From: a virus
Length of the DNA: 61,675 bases
Virus record (IMG/VR): IMGVR_UViG_3300037247_000790
Location: 1-61,675 of that record
Direction: 5' to 3' (one strand)
Made by a program: the position numbers and the translations under genes. The notes beneath the pieces are model-generated. The model was not told the origin of the DNA. It saw only the letters and a program-made list of their open reading frames with translations, and searched no databases. Shown here one piece after another: positions 39,444 to 47,752 of the stretch (the stretch's first letter is position 1; each line of letters starts with the position of its first letter).

Positions 39444-41106
39444 GATAGACCTCTCTGTTGTTCCCGATCGACCATCTGGCCTAGGTATCGAAGTGCCTGG
39501 TGACACATGGTGGGAGGGGCAGAGGGAGACCATCGCGGAGATCGTCGCGCTGTTCAAGACGCATCGTTACGTCCTTGCGGGTATTCCGACCGGAGGCGGG
39601 AAGACGATCGTAGCGACTGCGGTGCATCGGATCCTGGATGGCAAGTCGTTGTTCCTGACGCATACCAAACAACTTCAGGGTCAGTATCTGAAGCAGGCGA
39701 AGTGGGCTGAGGTGGCGATGGGCCGAAACAATTACAAATGCCTGAATGCGGACTCCCCATTCGTTGGTCTCTATGGTAGGCAACTAAACGCAGAGGAATG
39801 CGGGAACCACAACAAGCGATGCATCTTCCCGAACAGATGTGAGTACCCACAGATGCTGAAGCGGGCCTCGCAGAATCCTCAAGTCGTGATGAACTATGCC
39901 TATGCCCTTCGTCTTCTGCGGGCGCCCTTACTGAAGTTGGGCACAATCGACGAGCCGCCAGAGGAGGAGGATCAGGTCTTCGAGGAATCGATTCCCAATC
40001 CGTTTAGGCGTGACTTCCTCGTATGTGATGAGGGACATCTGCTGGAGAACGCGATCGTAGAAGCGGCCTCCCTCAGCATATCCTATAGATCCTGTCGGGA
40101 AGCGAAGCTGCCTCCCATGCCATATACTGAGGACATGAAGTTGTGGATCAACTGGGCAAGTGACGCCCTGCCAACGATGACGGCATATGTCTCGTCATCC
40201 AACCAGCGTTCAAAGGATGCTTTAGCTTCTGGTGATACGAATGTGGTACGCTTAGCCCAGATGCATCTCTCTGCTCGTCGGTTGAAGGAGCAACTGCTGC
40301 AGCTTGCCAACGTGGACAGCTCGTGGATCGTCTATAAGGGATCGAATGCTGTCACGGTCCGACCCTTATGGGCATGGGGAGTGGCAGAGGCTGAGCTGTT
40401 CCAGTATTTTAGACGGGTGCTTATTATGTCAGCCACTCCTGGGGATCCTGACCTTCTGGCTAAGAGACTGGGAATCACGGAACCCTACGGATACATTGAT
40501 AGACCGTCAATCTTCCCCATTGGGAATAGGATTGTCTTCTACTGGCCAGTCCTGTCGGTCAACCGGCATACTTCTCCTGCAGAATGGGGGACGATCGCAT
40601 CGGCGGTTCAGTTTATTGCAGATCAGGAAGGGTTGAAGGACAAGAAGGGTCTCATCCACACGGGATCGTTTAAGATTGCAGCGGAGTTGGGGGCTAGATT
40701 GCAGGGCAGATTCCTCGTACATGAGATACCGGCCATGCGGGAGACTCTACTGGATGCGTTTGTCGAATCCGATCAACCGCTAGCTCTGGTATCTCCATCC
40801 TTTACCACGGGACTAGATTACAAGGACATCGGATGGCAGGTGATTGTTAAGGTGCCCTTTGGCAATCTGGGGGATCGGATCACCAAGATGCGGCATGGGT
40901 ACGCACTACCGGATGACCCGAAGTTTGGTCGGAAGGTCTATGATGACGATGCGTTGAATACTGTAGTACAGGCGGCAGGAAGGGCTGTCAGAGGGCCTGA
41001 AGATCAGGGAGTGACCTATGTGATCGACGGTAGTTTCTGGCCGCTGTATAAACGGGGACAGGCGCCAGAGTTTTTTAAGGAGGCAGTCCGATGGGTACGA
41101 TCATAG
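39427..41106 (+). CDS. Superfamily 2 helicase, XPD/DinG-like with Fe-S cysteines
   Basis: 559 residues. Walker A GIPTGGGKT at 52-60, Walker B DEGH near 200, motif III MSATP near 335 and motif VI VVQAAGRAVRGPED near 520. C105, C125, C132 and C138 lie between motifs Ia and II where XPD and DinG hold a [4Fe-4S] cluster. These helicases move 5' to 3' and unwind repair intermediates, bubbles or R-loops. It precedes the Cas4-like and ERCC4-like nucleases, which suggests joint action in replication, recombination or repair. Confidence 0.85.
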   Translation: MHLPLKIDLSVVPDRPSGLGIEVPGDTWWEGQRETIAEIVALFKTHRYVLAGIPTGGGKTIVATAVHRILDGKSLFLTHTKQLQGQYLKQAKWAEVAMGRNNYKCLNADSPFVGLYGRQLNAEECGNHNKRCIFPNRCEYPQMLKRASQNPQVVMNYAYALRLLRAPLLKLGTIDEPPEEEDQVFEESIPNPFRRDFLVCDEGHLLENAIVEAASLSISYRSCREAKLPPMPYTEDMKLWINWASDALPTMTAYVSSSNQRSKDALASGDTNVVRLAQMHLSARRLKEQLLQLANVDSSWIVYKGSNAVTVRPLWAWGVAEAELFQYFRRVLIMSATPGDPDLLAKRLGITEPYGYIDRPSIFPIGNRIVFYWPVLSVNRHTSPAEWGTIASAVQFIADQEGLKDKKGLIHTGSFKIAAELGARLQGRFLVHEIPAMRETLLDAFVESDQPLALVSPSFTTGLDYKDIGWQVIVKVPFGNLGDRITKMRHGYALPDDPKFGRKVYDDDALNTVVQAAGRAVRGPEDQGVTYVIDGSFWPLYKRGQAPEFFKEAVRWVRS

Positions 41107-41258
41107 TGTTAGCAATAGGCGTGGGCCTTGGTGTCTTTCTAGGTCTTGAAGCCTATGATGTGGGCTTCTCATGGCGCGCGTCTGCACTACTAGGTTGGGT
41201 AGTTCTGATAAGTGTATCGTCTGCCCCATACGGACACAGACACAAGGGAGGTGATTAG
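41091..41258 (+). CDS. 55-residue two-helix membrane protein
   Basis: ATG 41091 with AAGGAGG seven bases upstream, inside the helicase end. Two hydrophobic segments (IIVLAIGVGLGVFLGL and ALLGWVVLISVSS) and a basic-acidic tail. Size and topology suit a small holin or an exclusion protein, but it lies far from the endolysin. Function unproven. Confidence 0.6.
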   Translation: MGTIIVLAIGVGLGVFLGLEAYDVGFSWRASALLGWVVLISVSSAPYGHRHKGGD

Positions 41259-41292
41259 TAGCATATTCTAACAACCTAATAGGAAGATCGGA

Positions 41293-41315
41293 TATTCTCC
41301 CAGACTAGGAGAATA
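41293..41315 (+). repeat. Small hairpin in leader of the 265-residue gene
   Basis: TATTCTCC (41293-41300) and GGAGAATA (41308-41315) form an 8-bp stem with a 7-base loop, 17 bases before ATG 41333. The right arm carries a GGAG that could compete with the true ribosome site AAAGGAGG; a translational-control role is possible. Confidence 0.5.
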
Positions 41316-41332
41316 ATCACAAAGGAGGCAAC

Positions 41333-42130
41333 ATGAGCGAAGAAGAAATTGCTCCCCCCAGTGGGTTCTCAATTGACCCCTCAACATGGGTGGAGCCCAA
41401 GCAGACCTTTCCTGGCAAGATCATCGTATCTGCAATGCGGTGGTCGGACGAGAAGTACAACCAGGCAACGGAATTCCGTCCTGCCCTCCCCCGTCCAGTA
41501 GCCCAGTGGGACGTACGGGTGCAGTGCCTGGATCGGATGTACCTACTGCCAGATGGATCACAGGCGGAGGTGATCCGGTATGGCGGAATCGATCTACAGA
41601 AATGGTCGGCCAGGGATGAGGCAATTGTCCCGATCCACGCCGGATTCCAGAAGGAGACCCTGATCACTGGCGAATGGAAGCGCGTGTTCGGAACGACCGA
41701 GCCGCCCGAAATACTCGTTGGCAAGTTTGCCGAGTTCGAGTTCTATCCTGCCAAGCGTGGGGCGAGAGGTCGGATCATGACCAATGTGCTGATCCCGACT
41801 GCGGTGCTTCCACCTGACTTTACCTTCGCGGGTGATGTCGAGCTGATCCAAGTTACGAGGGAGCAGCAGGAGTCTAGGGGAACGGATGCTGAGGCCACGA
41901 CGGAAGCATCTACTACTCCAGAGGCCCCTGCTGAGGAAGTAGCCGAGCAGCTGGTTAACTTCCTTGTTGGGCAGAAGGCGGACAATGCTGCTGCGATTAT
42001 CGGCGCCTTGCCGGACACCCTTCGTACCCAGTCAGTCCTTGGTGGGATCGCATCGGGTGATCTGCTGAAGGAGTTGGTGGATCAGAAGCGGATTACCGTC
42101 GGATCGGATCAGGTAATCGCCAAGGTCTAA
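41333..42130 (+). CDS. Hypothetical recombination-cluster protein
   Basis: 265 residues from ATG 41333 with AAAGGAGG upstream. N-terminal two thirds beta-rich (WDVRVQCLDRMYLL; ILVGKFAEFEFYPAKRG; FAGDVELIQVTRE), then a disordered acidic linker and a helical C-terminal domain (QLVNFLVGQKADNAAAIIGALP). Such a plan could be an OB-type single-strand binding protein with an acidic tail. No single motif supports that, so it is offered only as a possibility. TAATG couples it to the nuclease. Confidence 0.55.
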   Translation: MSEEEIAPPSGFSIDPSTWVEPKQTFPGKIIVSAMRWSDEKYNQATEFRPALPRPVAQWDVRVQCLDRMYLLPDGSQAEVIRYGGIDLQKWSARDEAIVPIHAGFQKETLITGEWKRVFGTTEPPEILVGKFAEFEFYPAKRGARGRIMTNVLIPTAVLPPDFTFAGDVELIQVTREQQESRGTDAEATTEASTTPEAPAEEVAEQLVNFLVGQKADNAAAIIGALPDTLRTQSVLGGIASGDLLKELVDQKRITVGSDQVIAKV

Positions 42131-42999
42131 TGATGGACATTCTCGGACAGGTCGAGATCACATTCGACCATGACTACACGCGTCGGCTAAACGAAGAGAT
42201 TGTCCAGCAATATGGATCAACTGTCAAGCGTGTCGCTACGCATCTGAGTGATTTGCTGTACTGCCTCCGCAAAGGATGGGGTAGGCTCCACATTCCAGGG
42301 GATGAGTGGCGTGGCATCGATCCAGAGGAAGACCCGATGTTCATGTGGGCACAGGGCCTGCAGTTTGAAAGCCTTGTAGCGGAGGGGGAACAGCAGGGAC
42401 GGATGGCATACTGTTTCAAATGCCGCGCTGTTTCCTCTCCTCCGAGCGTACCATCTGAAGAGGAGGAGGTGGCCAAGTGCCCCGTCTGCGAGCAACGTTG
42501 GCTTGTTGCTACTCCGGACTGGAAAGCAGACGGGCTGATACATGAGTCTAAGCAGACTAGGAAGTCCCAACGAAGGGGAGTAAGGAACGCGCCCTGGTGG
42601 ATCGAGCAAGTGGTTTCGTACATGCTGTTCGATCGTTTGAAGACAGCCGCAGATCCGCCATTCTCTCGCCTAGTGGTCAACTGGCTGATGGGTGACTACG
42701 GGAATAAGAGGAAGGGCACCAGACCTCTGGGTCCAAAGTCCGTACTAGAAGCTCATCAGGTGAAGTACACCGGCAGTTGGGAGGAATGGCTGGCTGAGTT
42801 GCATCGGCGGAAGCAATTAGTAGAGGGCAATGAGATGCCTCTGTTGGACTTCAAGGAGTCGCCAAAGTATCCATGGGAATGTGCCAGCTGTCAGGTTGGG
42901 CAAGCGATGAAATGTCCTCAGTGGATCTGGGATGATGACGACAAGGAGACCTATCCGTTTGGGGACATTAGTTTGTTGGAGGTATCCGATGAAAGTTGA
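42130..42999 (+). CDS. Cas4/AddB-like Fe-S nuclease with zinc insertion
   Basis: 289 residues from the first of two ATGs at 42130. Nuclease core PDWKADGLIHESK at 129-141 shows D134, E139 and K141 of a PD-(D/E)xK site. C45 plus C251, C254 and C262 match the four cluster cysteines of Cas4 and AddB. C95, C98, C117 and C120 form an extra zinc ribbon inserted before the core, not part of the usual plan. It is probably a single-strand or end-processing exonuclease working with the RecA-like ATPase that follows. Confidence 0.8.
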   Translation: MMDILGQVEITFDHDYTRRLNEEIVQQYGSTVKRVATHLSDLLYCLRKGWGRLHIPGDEWRGIDPEEDPMFMWAQGLQFESLVAEGEQQGRMAYCFKCRAVSSPPSVPSEEEEVAKCPVCEQRWLVATPDWKADGLIHESKQTRKSQRRGVRNAPWWIEQVVSYMLFDRLKTAADPPFSRLVVNWLMGDYGNKRKGTRPLGPKSVLEAHQVKYTGSWEEWLAELHRRKQLVEGNEMPLLDFKESPKYPWECASCQVGQAMKCPQWIWDDDDKETYPFGDISLLEVSDES

Positions 43000-43246
43000 G
43001 GTCTGTCGCAGACAAGATGGGACGTTCTCTGCCATTCAATTTGAGGGGCCTTGTCGCAACGCGTGGATAGGCAAGAGTGGGATGGGTTTTGGCAATGAGT
43101 ATGTGGGCTTCAATGCTCATTGGTATGATCTTTTCCGCCCGCTAGAACGATACTCTGCAGGGGACACACGCTTTGTGTTCTTTTGGAAACAGCTCTATCG
43201 TGGGCTAAGAGCCATCGTGAATCCGAAGGAGGAATGGTGGGAATGA
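42989..43246 (+). CDS. Small hypothetical protein
   Basis: 85 residues from ATG 42989, with GGAGG upstream, 11 bases within the preceding gene. Aromatic (FNAHWYDLFRPLERYSAG; RFVFFWKQLYRG). ATGA overlap with the ATPase. Unassigned. Confidence 0.55.
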   Translation: MKVEVCRRQDGTFSAIQFEGPCRNAWIGKSGMGFGNEYVGFNAHWYDLFRPLERYSAGDTRFVFFWKQLYRGLRAIVNPKEEWWE

Positions 43247-44073
43247 CCGAAGACATCCAGACTAAGTACAACGCAATCAAGGGTGCGGACTTCGACACTA
43301 GCAAGAAGGACATCTCGTTGGCGATCTCTGTCGAGGGACTTGAAGGGACGGGCAAGACTCATTTTGCTTTGCTCACATGCCCGCTTCCCATTGTGCATAT
43401 CAACTTCTCCGACAGGGATGCGAACATCTTCCTCTACGATATGGACGAGGAACGGCGAAAGCAGGTCACTCTGTATAGTGATCCCTTTCAGGCCAAGACC
43501 TCGCAAGGTTGGACAAGGGCTGAGGGCCAAGCAGCATTAGCTGCCCTGTCAGAGATTGCTCAAGATCATTTGGCCAATGGCAAGATGAAGGGCGGGACGT
43601 TTGTACTGGACTCAGGTTCCTCATTTTGGGAAGTAGTACAGGAAGTCTACGTCGCTCCCCAGCAGGAGAAGAGGCAGTCCGAGGGAGGTAAACGATCAGG
43701 TGGTCTAGAATACATGCAGGGGAATCTGATCGTCAACGGGGTCATCTCCTGGTTGAAGCAGCAGGGCGCCCATGTGATCCTGACCCACCGGAAGAGGCAG
43801 GACTGGGATGCGAAAGGACCTATTCCTGGCCAGTTCTCCGCGCAGCTTAACAAGAAGGTTCCCTATCTGGTGGAGGTTCGGCTGGATCTGTACAAGACCT
43901 GCGAGGTTTGTGGATCGGAATTCTGTGAGAAGAAGGGGCACCAAGGAAGGAAGCATTGGGGGAGGATCGTGAAGTTCGGGCGGAACACCCAGATGGAGGG
44001 GATGTGCTTCGAGAATCCGTCATTTGATCTGGTCTACAACTTGTATGCTGCAGGGAATGGAGGCGGTAACTAA
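43243..44073 (+). CDS. RecA-like AAA ATPase, Sak4-type recombinase candidate
   Basis: 276 residues from ATG 43243 (ATGA overlap). Walker A EGLEGTGKTHF at 31-41 and Walker B GTFVLDSGSSFWE near 125. HVILTHRKRQDWD near 180 is the sensor-like strand. CEVCGSEFC near 227 adds a zinc or structural site. Sak4-like proteins are single-strand annealing or strand-exchange ATPases often next to Cas4-like nucleases. The assignment rests on that context and the P-loop layout. TAATG couples it to the next gene. Confidence 0.75.
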   Translation: MTEDIQTKYNAIKGADFDTSKKDISLAISVEGLEGTGKTHFALLTCPLPIVHINFSDRDANIFLYDMDEERRKQVTLYSDPFQAKTSQGWTRAEGQAALAALSEIAQDHLANGKMKGGTFVLDSGSSFWEVVQEVYVAPQQEKRQSEGGKRSGGLEYMQGNLIVNGVISWLKQQGAHVILTHRKRQDWDAKGPIPGQFSAQLNKKVPYLVEVRLDLYKTCEVCGSEFCEKKGHQGRKHWGRIVKFGRNTQMEGMCFENPSFDLVYNLYAAGNGGGN

Positions 44074-44258
44074 TGCGCTGTCGATACTGTGATAAACCAT
44101 GTAAAGAGGTGTTCTGTACGGAGGAGTGCCAGTATGGATACGAGGATGCCATGTACGAGGCACGTGTTGAGGCTGAGGCAGAGGCTTTAGCTCGACTGGA
44201 CGAGGACGCGGCTGCCGATCGGGAGGCATTCGATCAACGAAATGCTAGTAGACCATGA
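44073..44258 (+). CDS. Small Cys-rich coiled-coil protein
   Basis: 61 residues. CRYCDKPC then FCTEEC makes a C4 zinc finger near 3-20; the rest is a charged helix (YEARVEAEAEALARLDEDAAAD). ATGA overlap with the next gene. Possibly a zinc-finger adaptor. Unassigned. Confidence 0.6.
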   Translation: MRCRYCDKPCKEVFCTEECQYGYEDAMYEARVEAEAEALARLDEDAAADREAFDQRNASRP

Positions 44259-44422
44259 AGTGGCTGTGGCATCATCTCTTTGGGCACCCACCGTGGCATT
44301 TGACATATGAACCACAAGAGAGGCGATTACATTGCTCTTGTCGTAGATCATGGCGGCTCCGTGCAACGATAACGAGTTGGTTATACGATGTTCCGGTAAT
44401 CGTGGAGGACGCTCTTGAGTAA
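44255..44422 (+). CDS. 55-residue hypothetical protein
   Basis: ATG 44255 overlaps the previous stop (ATGA) and its stop lies 8 bases inside the next gene. Trp/His-rich (MKWLWHHLFGHPPWH) with a CSC. Supported by coupling only. Confidence 0.45.
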   Translation: MKWLWHHLFGHPPWHLTYEPQERRLHCSCRRSWRLRATITSWLYDVPVIVEDALE

Positions 44423-45131
44423 CGAAGTCGTTGTGGTAGACGATCGGGAACCCTCCTACATGGCACCCCAACTAGCACAGTACGGGATCAGCCCCGTGTC
44501 CGGTCGTCTAGACGCTGGAGATTTCCAGTTTTTTCCACATGGGCTGAAGGTTCTGATCGAGCGAAAGACCGTATCCGATCTTCTCAACAGCCTGAAGTCT
44601 GCCCGTCTGGTCACTCAAGCACATAAGTTGATCGAACAGTCCGACGCGGCGATCCTGCTGATCGAAGGGCTCTATTCCCGATCCAAGCGAGGATATGTGG
44701 AGTATGAGCAAGGTTCCACCTTGGTCGAATCGGGCTGGTCGTGGGATGCGTTCACCGGCATGATGTTAGATCTCAAATGGATGGGTTTGTATGTGCATGA
44801 ATGCTATCATGGGGAGGCAGCAAGGGAGATTGCTCGAATCGTTGGCTCCCTGTGTGCGGAGCAGCACGCGTGGATACGATCGCGGGAGAGACCATCTGTG
44901 ATCACCGTTGATCCCCAGTACAAGAACGCGGTTTGGGCACTGTGCTCTTTCGGCGGAGTAGGGCCTGAGTGGGCTGACGCAATTCTCAAAGACCAAGGCA
45001 ACTTTGCTCAGATCGTATGTGCGGGCGCCGATCAGCTTGCCCAAGTCAAGAACAGGAAGGGTCAGTCATTTGGACACAAGCGAGCAGCCCGACTGGTAGA
45101 GGAGTTTGAGCAGCAGTGGACTACCGGCTAA
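44415..45131 (+). CDS. ERCC4/XPF-type nuclease with helix-hairpin-helix
   Basis: 238 residues from TTG 44415. The ERCC4 fold is marked by VVVDDREP at 6-13, GDFQFF at 35-40 and IERKTVSDL at 48-56; these supply the GDx(n)ERKx3D signature. A C-terminal helix-hairpin-helix (FGGVGPEWADAIL, near 185) would bind DNA. XPF/Mus81-type enzymes cut branched or flap DNA. It overlaps the methyltransferase by 16 bases, and sits after the Cas4-like nuclease and RecA-like ATPase. Confidence 0.85.
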   Translation: MSNEVVVVDDREPSYMAPQLAQYGISPVSGRLDAGDFQFFPHGLKVLIERKTVSDLLNSLKSARLVTQAHKLIEQSDAAILLIEGLYSRSKRGYVEYEQGSTLVESGWSWDAFTGMMLDLKWMGLYVHECYHGEAAREIARIVGSLCAEQHAWIRSRERPSVITVDPQYKNAVWALCSFGGVGPEWADAILKDQGNFAQIVCAGADQLAQVKNRKGQSFGHKRAARLVEEFEQQWTTG

Positions 45132-45703
45132 CGATTCCTAATGGTCCTTGGAACACGATCCTCGCCGACCCTCCGTGGAAACTACGAATGGGTGGCGGTA
45201 AGCGTAAGCTAAAGTATGATACAATGGAACTAGATGAGATCAAGTCAATGGGCGATCGCATTCAGGAGATCACATCGGACACGGCCCACCTCTGGCTGTG
45301 GACGACGAACTCCCATTTGCCGGAGTCCCTTGAGGTGGTAGATTCTTGGGGCTTCGAATACAAGGGATTGAGAACATGGGACAAAGTACACATGGGTCTT
45401 GGCTGGTGGTTAAGAAATCAGACCGAGCAGTTGATCCTTGCGGTGAAGAAGGGCAAGGTACGCTGGTGGTTGGATCATCCGGACAAGTGGACGACCCTCT
45501 TTACTTCGCCCAGGAGGAAGCATTCGGAGAAGCCCATCTGGGGCGTGTACGACTGCATCACTGCCCTTAGTCGGGGGCCGTACTTGGAACTATTCGCCAA
45601 CGTTGAGAAGTTCCCTCCTATTGTTCACAAGGCACTGAAGGATGTAGGCTGGACATTTCAGGAAGCAGATCATCAGGCGCCGGAGGATGAGTACAAGGGA
45701 TGA
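45116..45703 (+). CDS. MT-A70-family adenine methyltransferase
   Basis: 195 residues from GTG 45116. DPPW at 18-21, HLWLWTTNSHLPESLEVVDSWGF near 55-77 and GLGWWLRNQTEQLILA near 93-108 are the MT-A70 landmarks. The family moves methyl from SAM to adenine N6 of DNA or RNA. As with the DPPY enzyme at 32975 there is no partner endonuclease, so protection from host restriction is the simplest role. ATGA overlap with the next gene. Confidence 0.85.
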   Translation: MDYRLTIPNGPWNTILADPPWKLRMGGGKRKLKYDTMELDEIKSMGDRIQEITSDTAHLWLWTTNSHLPESLEVVDSWGFEYKGLRTWDKVHMGLGWWLRNQTEQLILAVKKGKVRWWLDHPDKWTTLFTSPRRKHSEKPIWGVYDCITALSRGPYLELFANVEKFPPIVHKALKDVGWTFQEADHQAPEDEYKG

Positions 45704-45960
45704 TCTCCGATGAACATGGCCAACTCTGGAAAGTCCAGCCCAACGATCCCGCTTCTACTGCGGTCAAGCTGCTCAAGTCCAAGGGATTCACGAAGATTGT
45801 CCTCCCGCTTGCAGTCTTGATCCACGGACGGCCCCAGACAGGATGGTTCTGGCCTACTGTGGCTTCCGTGGAACAGACGCCTACATTGGATCGGATCGCC
45901 TGCTTAGAATGTTGCCTTGTGCTGGAGAAATCTGGTATGATGGAAGAGGAGGTAAAGTGA
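45700..45960 (+). CDS. Small hypothetical protein
   Basis: 86 residues from ATG 45700. Strand-rich (KIVLPLAVLIHGRP) and a late CLECC. It ends in the ribosome site and start of the next gene; a promoter overlaps its last 16 codons. Unassigned. Confidence 0.55.
   Translation: MISDEHGQLWKVQPNDPASTAVKLLKSKGFTKIVLPLAVLIHGRPQTGWFWPTVASVEQTPTLDRIACLECCLVLEKSGMMEEEVK
45912..45941 (+). promoter_or_regulatory. Rightward extended -10 promoter candidate (TTGCCT-N18-TATGAT)
   Basis: TTGCCT 45912-45917, 18-base spacer ending CTGG, TATGAT 45936-45941. The TGG before the -10 and the 18-base spacing copy the leftward set. It would serve the peptidase to endolysin genes. Confidence 0.45.
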
Positions 45961-46184
45961 TGGCCAAGATCACAATGGAGGAAGCATGGAAGGCCCTGAA
46001 CTACGTCGGGGCACAGATCGAGGAGCGCAACGCAGCCCGCGCCTTGGCCCTGGTTGTTCACGACGATGCCTGCCTGACTTGCACGGTGACATTGTTGAAT
46101 CCCTCGCCTGATTTCATAGCTGGTGTGACACTGCGGCGAGACAAATGCAAAGAGCGCAAGCGCATCGAGGCACTAGGCCGTTGA
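45960..46184 (+). CDS. Small hypothetical protein
   Basis: 74 residues from ATG 45960, with AGGAGG upstream. Helix then strand (EEAWKALNYVGAQIEERN; CLTCTVTLLNP). TTGA overlap with the peptidase. Unassigned. Confidence 0.55.
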   Translation: MAKITMEEAWKALNYVGAQIEERNAARALALVVHDDACLTCTVTLLNPSPDFIAGVTLRRDKCKERKRIEALGR

Positions 46185-46615
46185 CTGACACCCAACGTCG
46201 TCGCCGTCTTGATCCCCTTCTTTCCTACTGGAAGAAGGCATTAGGTCTGCAGAACTGGCAGATCACTTATGAGATCAGGAAGGGGATTGATGCCGTAGCT
46301 GTTGGAGGGCAGCAAGTAGGGGGCGCTGCTTTTTGTAGTGGCCCATACGCATTAGGTCATATTGTTTTTACTAGAGACTTGGTTGATAAGTCACCTACTA
46401 CTGCAGAACTAGAACGCGCGGTCGTTCACGAGCTAGGTCATTTCGTCATTCATCCGCTTGTAAGTATGATGAACGATGAGCGTGGAGATGAGGACGAACC
46501 TCATTCAGTTCACTGTGCTCGTGAGCTTCTGGTTGAACATCTGAGCGCTGCTTTTATGTCCCTTCGTCGGGGGGATGAGGCGCCCATCTACAGTCCTAGT
46601 GGTAAGGAGAAGTAA
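46181..46615 (+). CDS. Zinc metallopeptidase-like protein (HELGH)
   Basis: 144 residues from TTG 46181 (TTGA overlap). VVHELGHFVIH at 81-91 gives the HExxH zinc site; CARELLVEHLSAAF near 118 could carry the third ligand as in gluzincin-like minimal peptidases. Substrate unknown: it might process a virion or host protein. No signal peptide, so it is cytoplasmic. TAATG couples it to the exonuclease. Confidence 0.7.
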   Translation: MTDTQRRRRLDPLLSYWKKALGLQNWQITYEIRKGIDAVAVGGQQVGGAAFCSGPYALGHIVFTRDLVDKSPTTAELERAVVHELGHFVIHPLVSMMNDERGDEDEPHSVHCARELLVEHLSAAFMSLRRGDEAPIYSPSGKEK

Positions 46616-47397
46616 TGGCTACACGTCCACGTATCTGGTGTCACTTTGATAGATGTTGTGCATTCGACCCAGGCAGTCACAACGCCCGCTATTGTCCAGA
46701 GCACCGATGCAAGCGAAAGGCTGAAAACGCAGTCAAGCGGCTGACTACTCCAGTCAACACAGATGAGGAGAAGTGGGGACTGCAGGAGCGGAAGAAGGAA
46801 CATCGGCAGATCGAAGCCCAGTTGAAGAACGAGTGGCTTCTGGAGAATAGCAAGATCGTGATGTTCGATCTTGAGACAACCAACCTTGAAGCTTCGATCG
46901 GTTTCGTCCTATGTGGTTGTACGAAGGAACGGAATGGCGAGGTCAAGACCTTTACTGCAAAGGCAGCGAACGGCTTTCTAGATGATAAGGAAATTATGCT
47001 TGCTATGCGAGATGAGCTTGAGCAGGCCGATTATGTTGTCACTTACTATGGATCAAGATTTGACCTGCCCTTCATCAACACGCGGCTGATCGTTCACGGG
47101 GAGCGTCCGGTTGCTAAGATTCGACACATCGACCTCTACTACACGGCCAGGTTCAAGCTGAAGTTGCATTCCAACAAGCTGGTTGTGGTGGCAGAGACTC
47201 TGTTTGGAGAATCGGACAAGACTCGTGTGCTGGGGCCGATCTGGACACGTGCCATGATGGGAGACAAGGAAGCGATTAAGTACATTGAGGAGCACTGTCA
47301 GATCGATGTGATTGTGTTGCAGAATGTGTTCGAGAGGTTAAGAGGATTTGTCAACCTGTCCGCGACCCGCTGGCGGACGTATGGGGGCAGCTATTGA
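46615..47397 (+). CDS. DnaQ/RNase H-like 3'-5' exonuclease with N-terminal zinc finger
   Basis: 260 residues. Zinc-like C9/C14/C15 and C27/C32 at the N-terminus; then the exonuclease with FDLETTN at 84-90, YYGSRFDLPFINTR near 143 and HCQIDVIVLQNVF near 224: three acidic motifs of DEDD enzymes. It probably degrades DNA or RNA 3' ends during repair. Phage families with this plan often act in recombination. TTGA overlap with the following short gene. Confidence 0.8.
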   Translation: MATRPRIWCHFDRCCAFDPGSHNARYCPEHRCKRKAENAVKRLTTPVNTDEEKWGLQERKKEHRQIEAQLKNEWLLENSKIVMFDLETTNLEASIGFVLCGCTKERNGEVKTFTAKAANGFLDDKEIMLAMRDELEQADYVVTYYGSRFDLPFINTRLIVHGERPVAKIRHIDLYYTARFKLKLHSNKLVVVAETLFGESDKTRVLGPIWTRAMMGDKEAIKYIEEHCQIDVIVLQNVFERLRGFVNLSATRWRTYGGSY

Positions 47398-47498
47398 TTG
47401 ATCTAATCCGTGAGTCAATTATTCTGGGTGTGATCGGATCGGTTGGAGCGACGACGGCCATATTCGTGTATAGGATCATATCGGAGGGAATACGATGA
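47394..47498 (+). CDS. 34-residue membrane peptide
   Basis: TTG 47394 and the stop overlap with the next ATG (ATGA) fit the operon's coupling. A hydrophobic stretch IILGVIGSVGATTAIFVYRI follows a short polar start. It sits 250 bases before the endolysin, so a lysis accessory is plausible. No family recognised. Confidence 0.5.
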   Translation: MIDLIRESIILGVIGSVGATTAIFVYRIISEGIR

Positions 47499-47752
47499 CC
47501 AACGCGGACCCTGAGCCCACGACAGTGGAGGATACATCGGGGAAAGTACAACTCGCGGTCCTGGTGCGGGCTGAGGCCATTCTCGCAGACCCAACTTTCC
47601 CTAGTGCGTCGGGGCACTTCGCGGGCTGGGTGCAGGCGGTGAAGGCGCTGCGAGGGCTTGGGCATGGTGCGGACAGTGGCTGCCCGATAGAGGACTGCCT
47701 GGGCTGCATTGCCCTCGCCGACTTCGTGGCCGCGTTCCCAGAGGAGATCTAA
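47495..47752 (+). CDS. Small hypothetical protein before endolysin
   Basis: 85 residues. LAVLVRAEAILADPTFP then a Cys pair GCPIEDCLGC near 62-71. TAATG couples it to the amidase start. Higher GC than its neighbours, perhaps a recent arrival. Unassigned. Confidence 0.55.
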   Translation: MTNADPEPTTVEDTSGKVQLAVLVRAEAILADPTFPSASGHFAGWVQAVKALRGLGHGADSGCPIEDCLGCIALADFVAAFPEEI

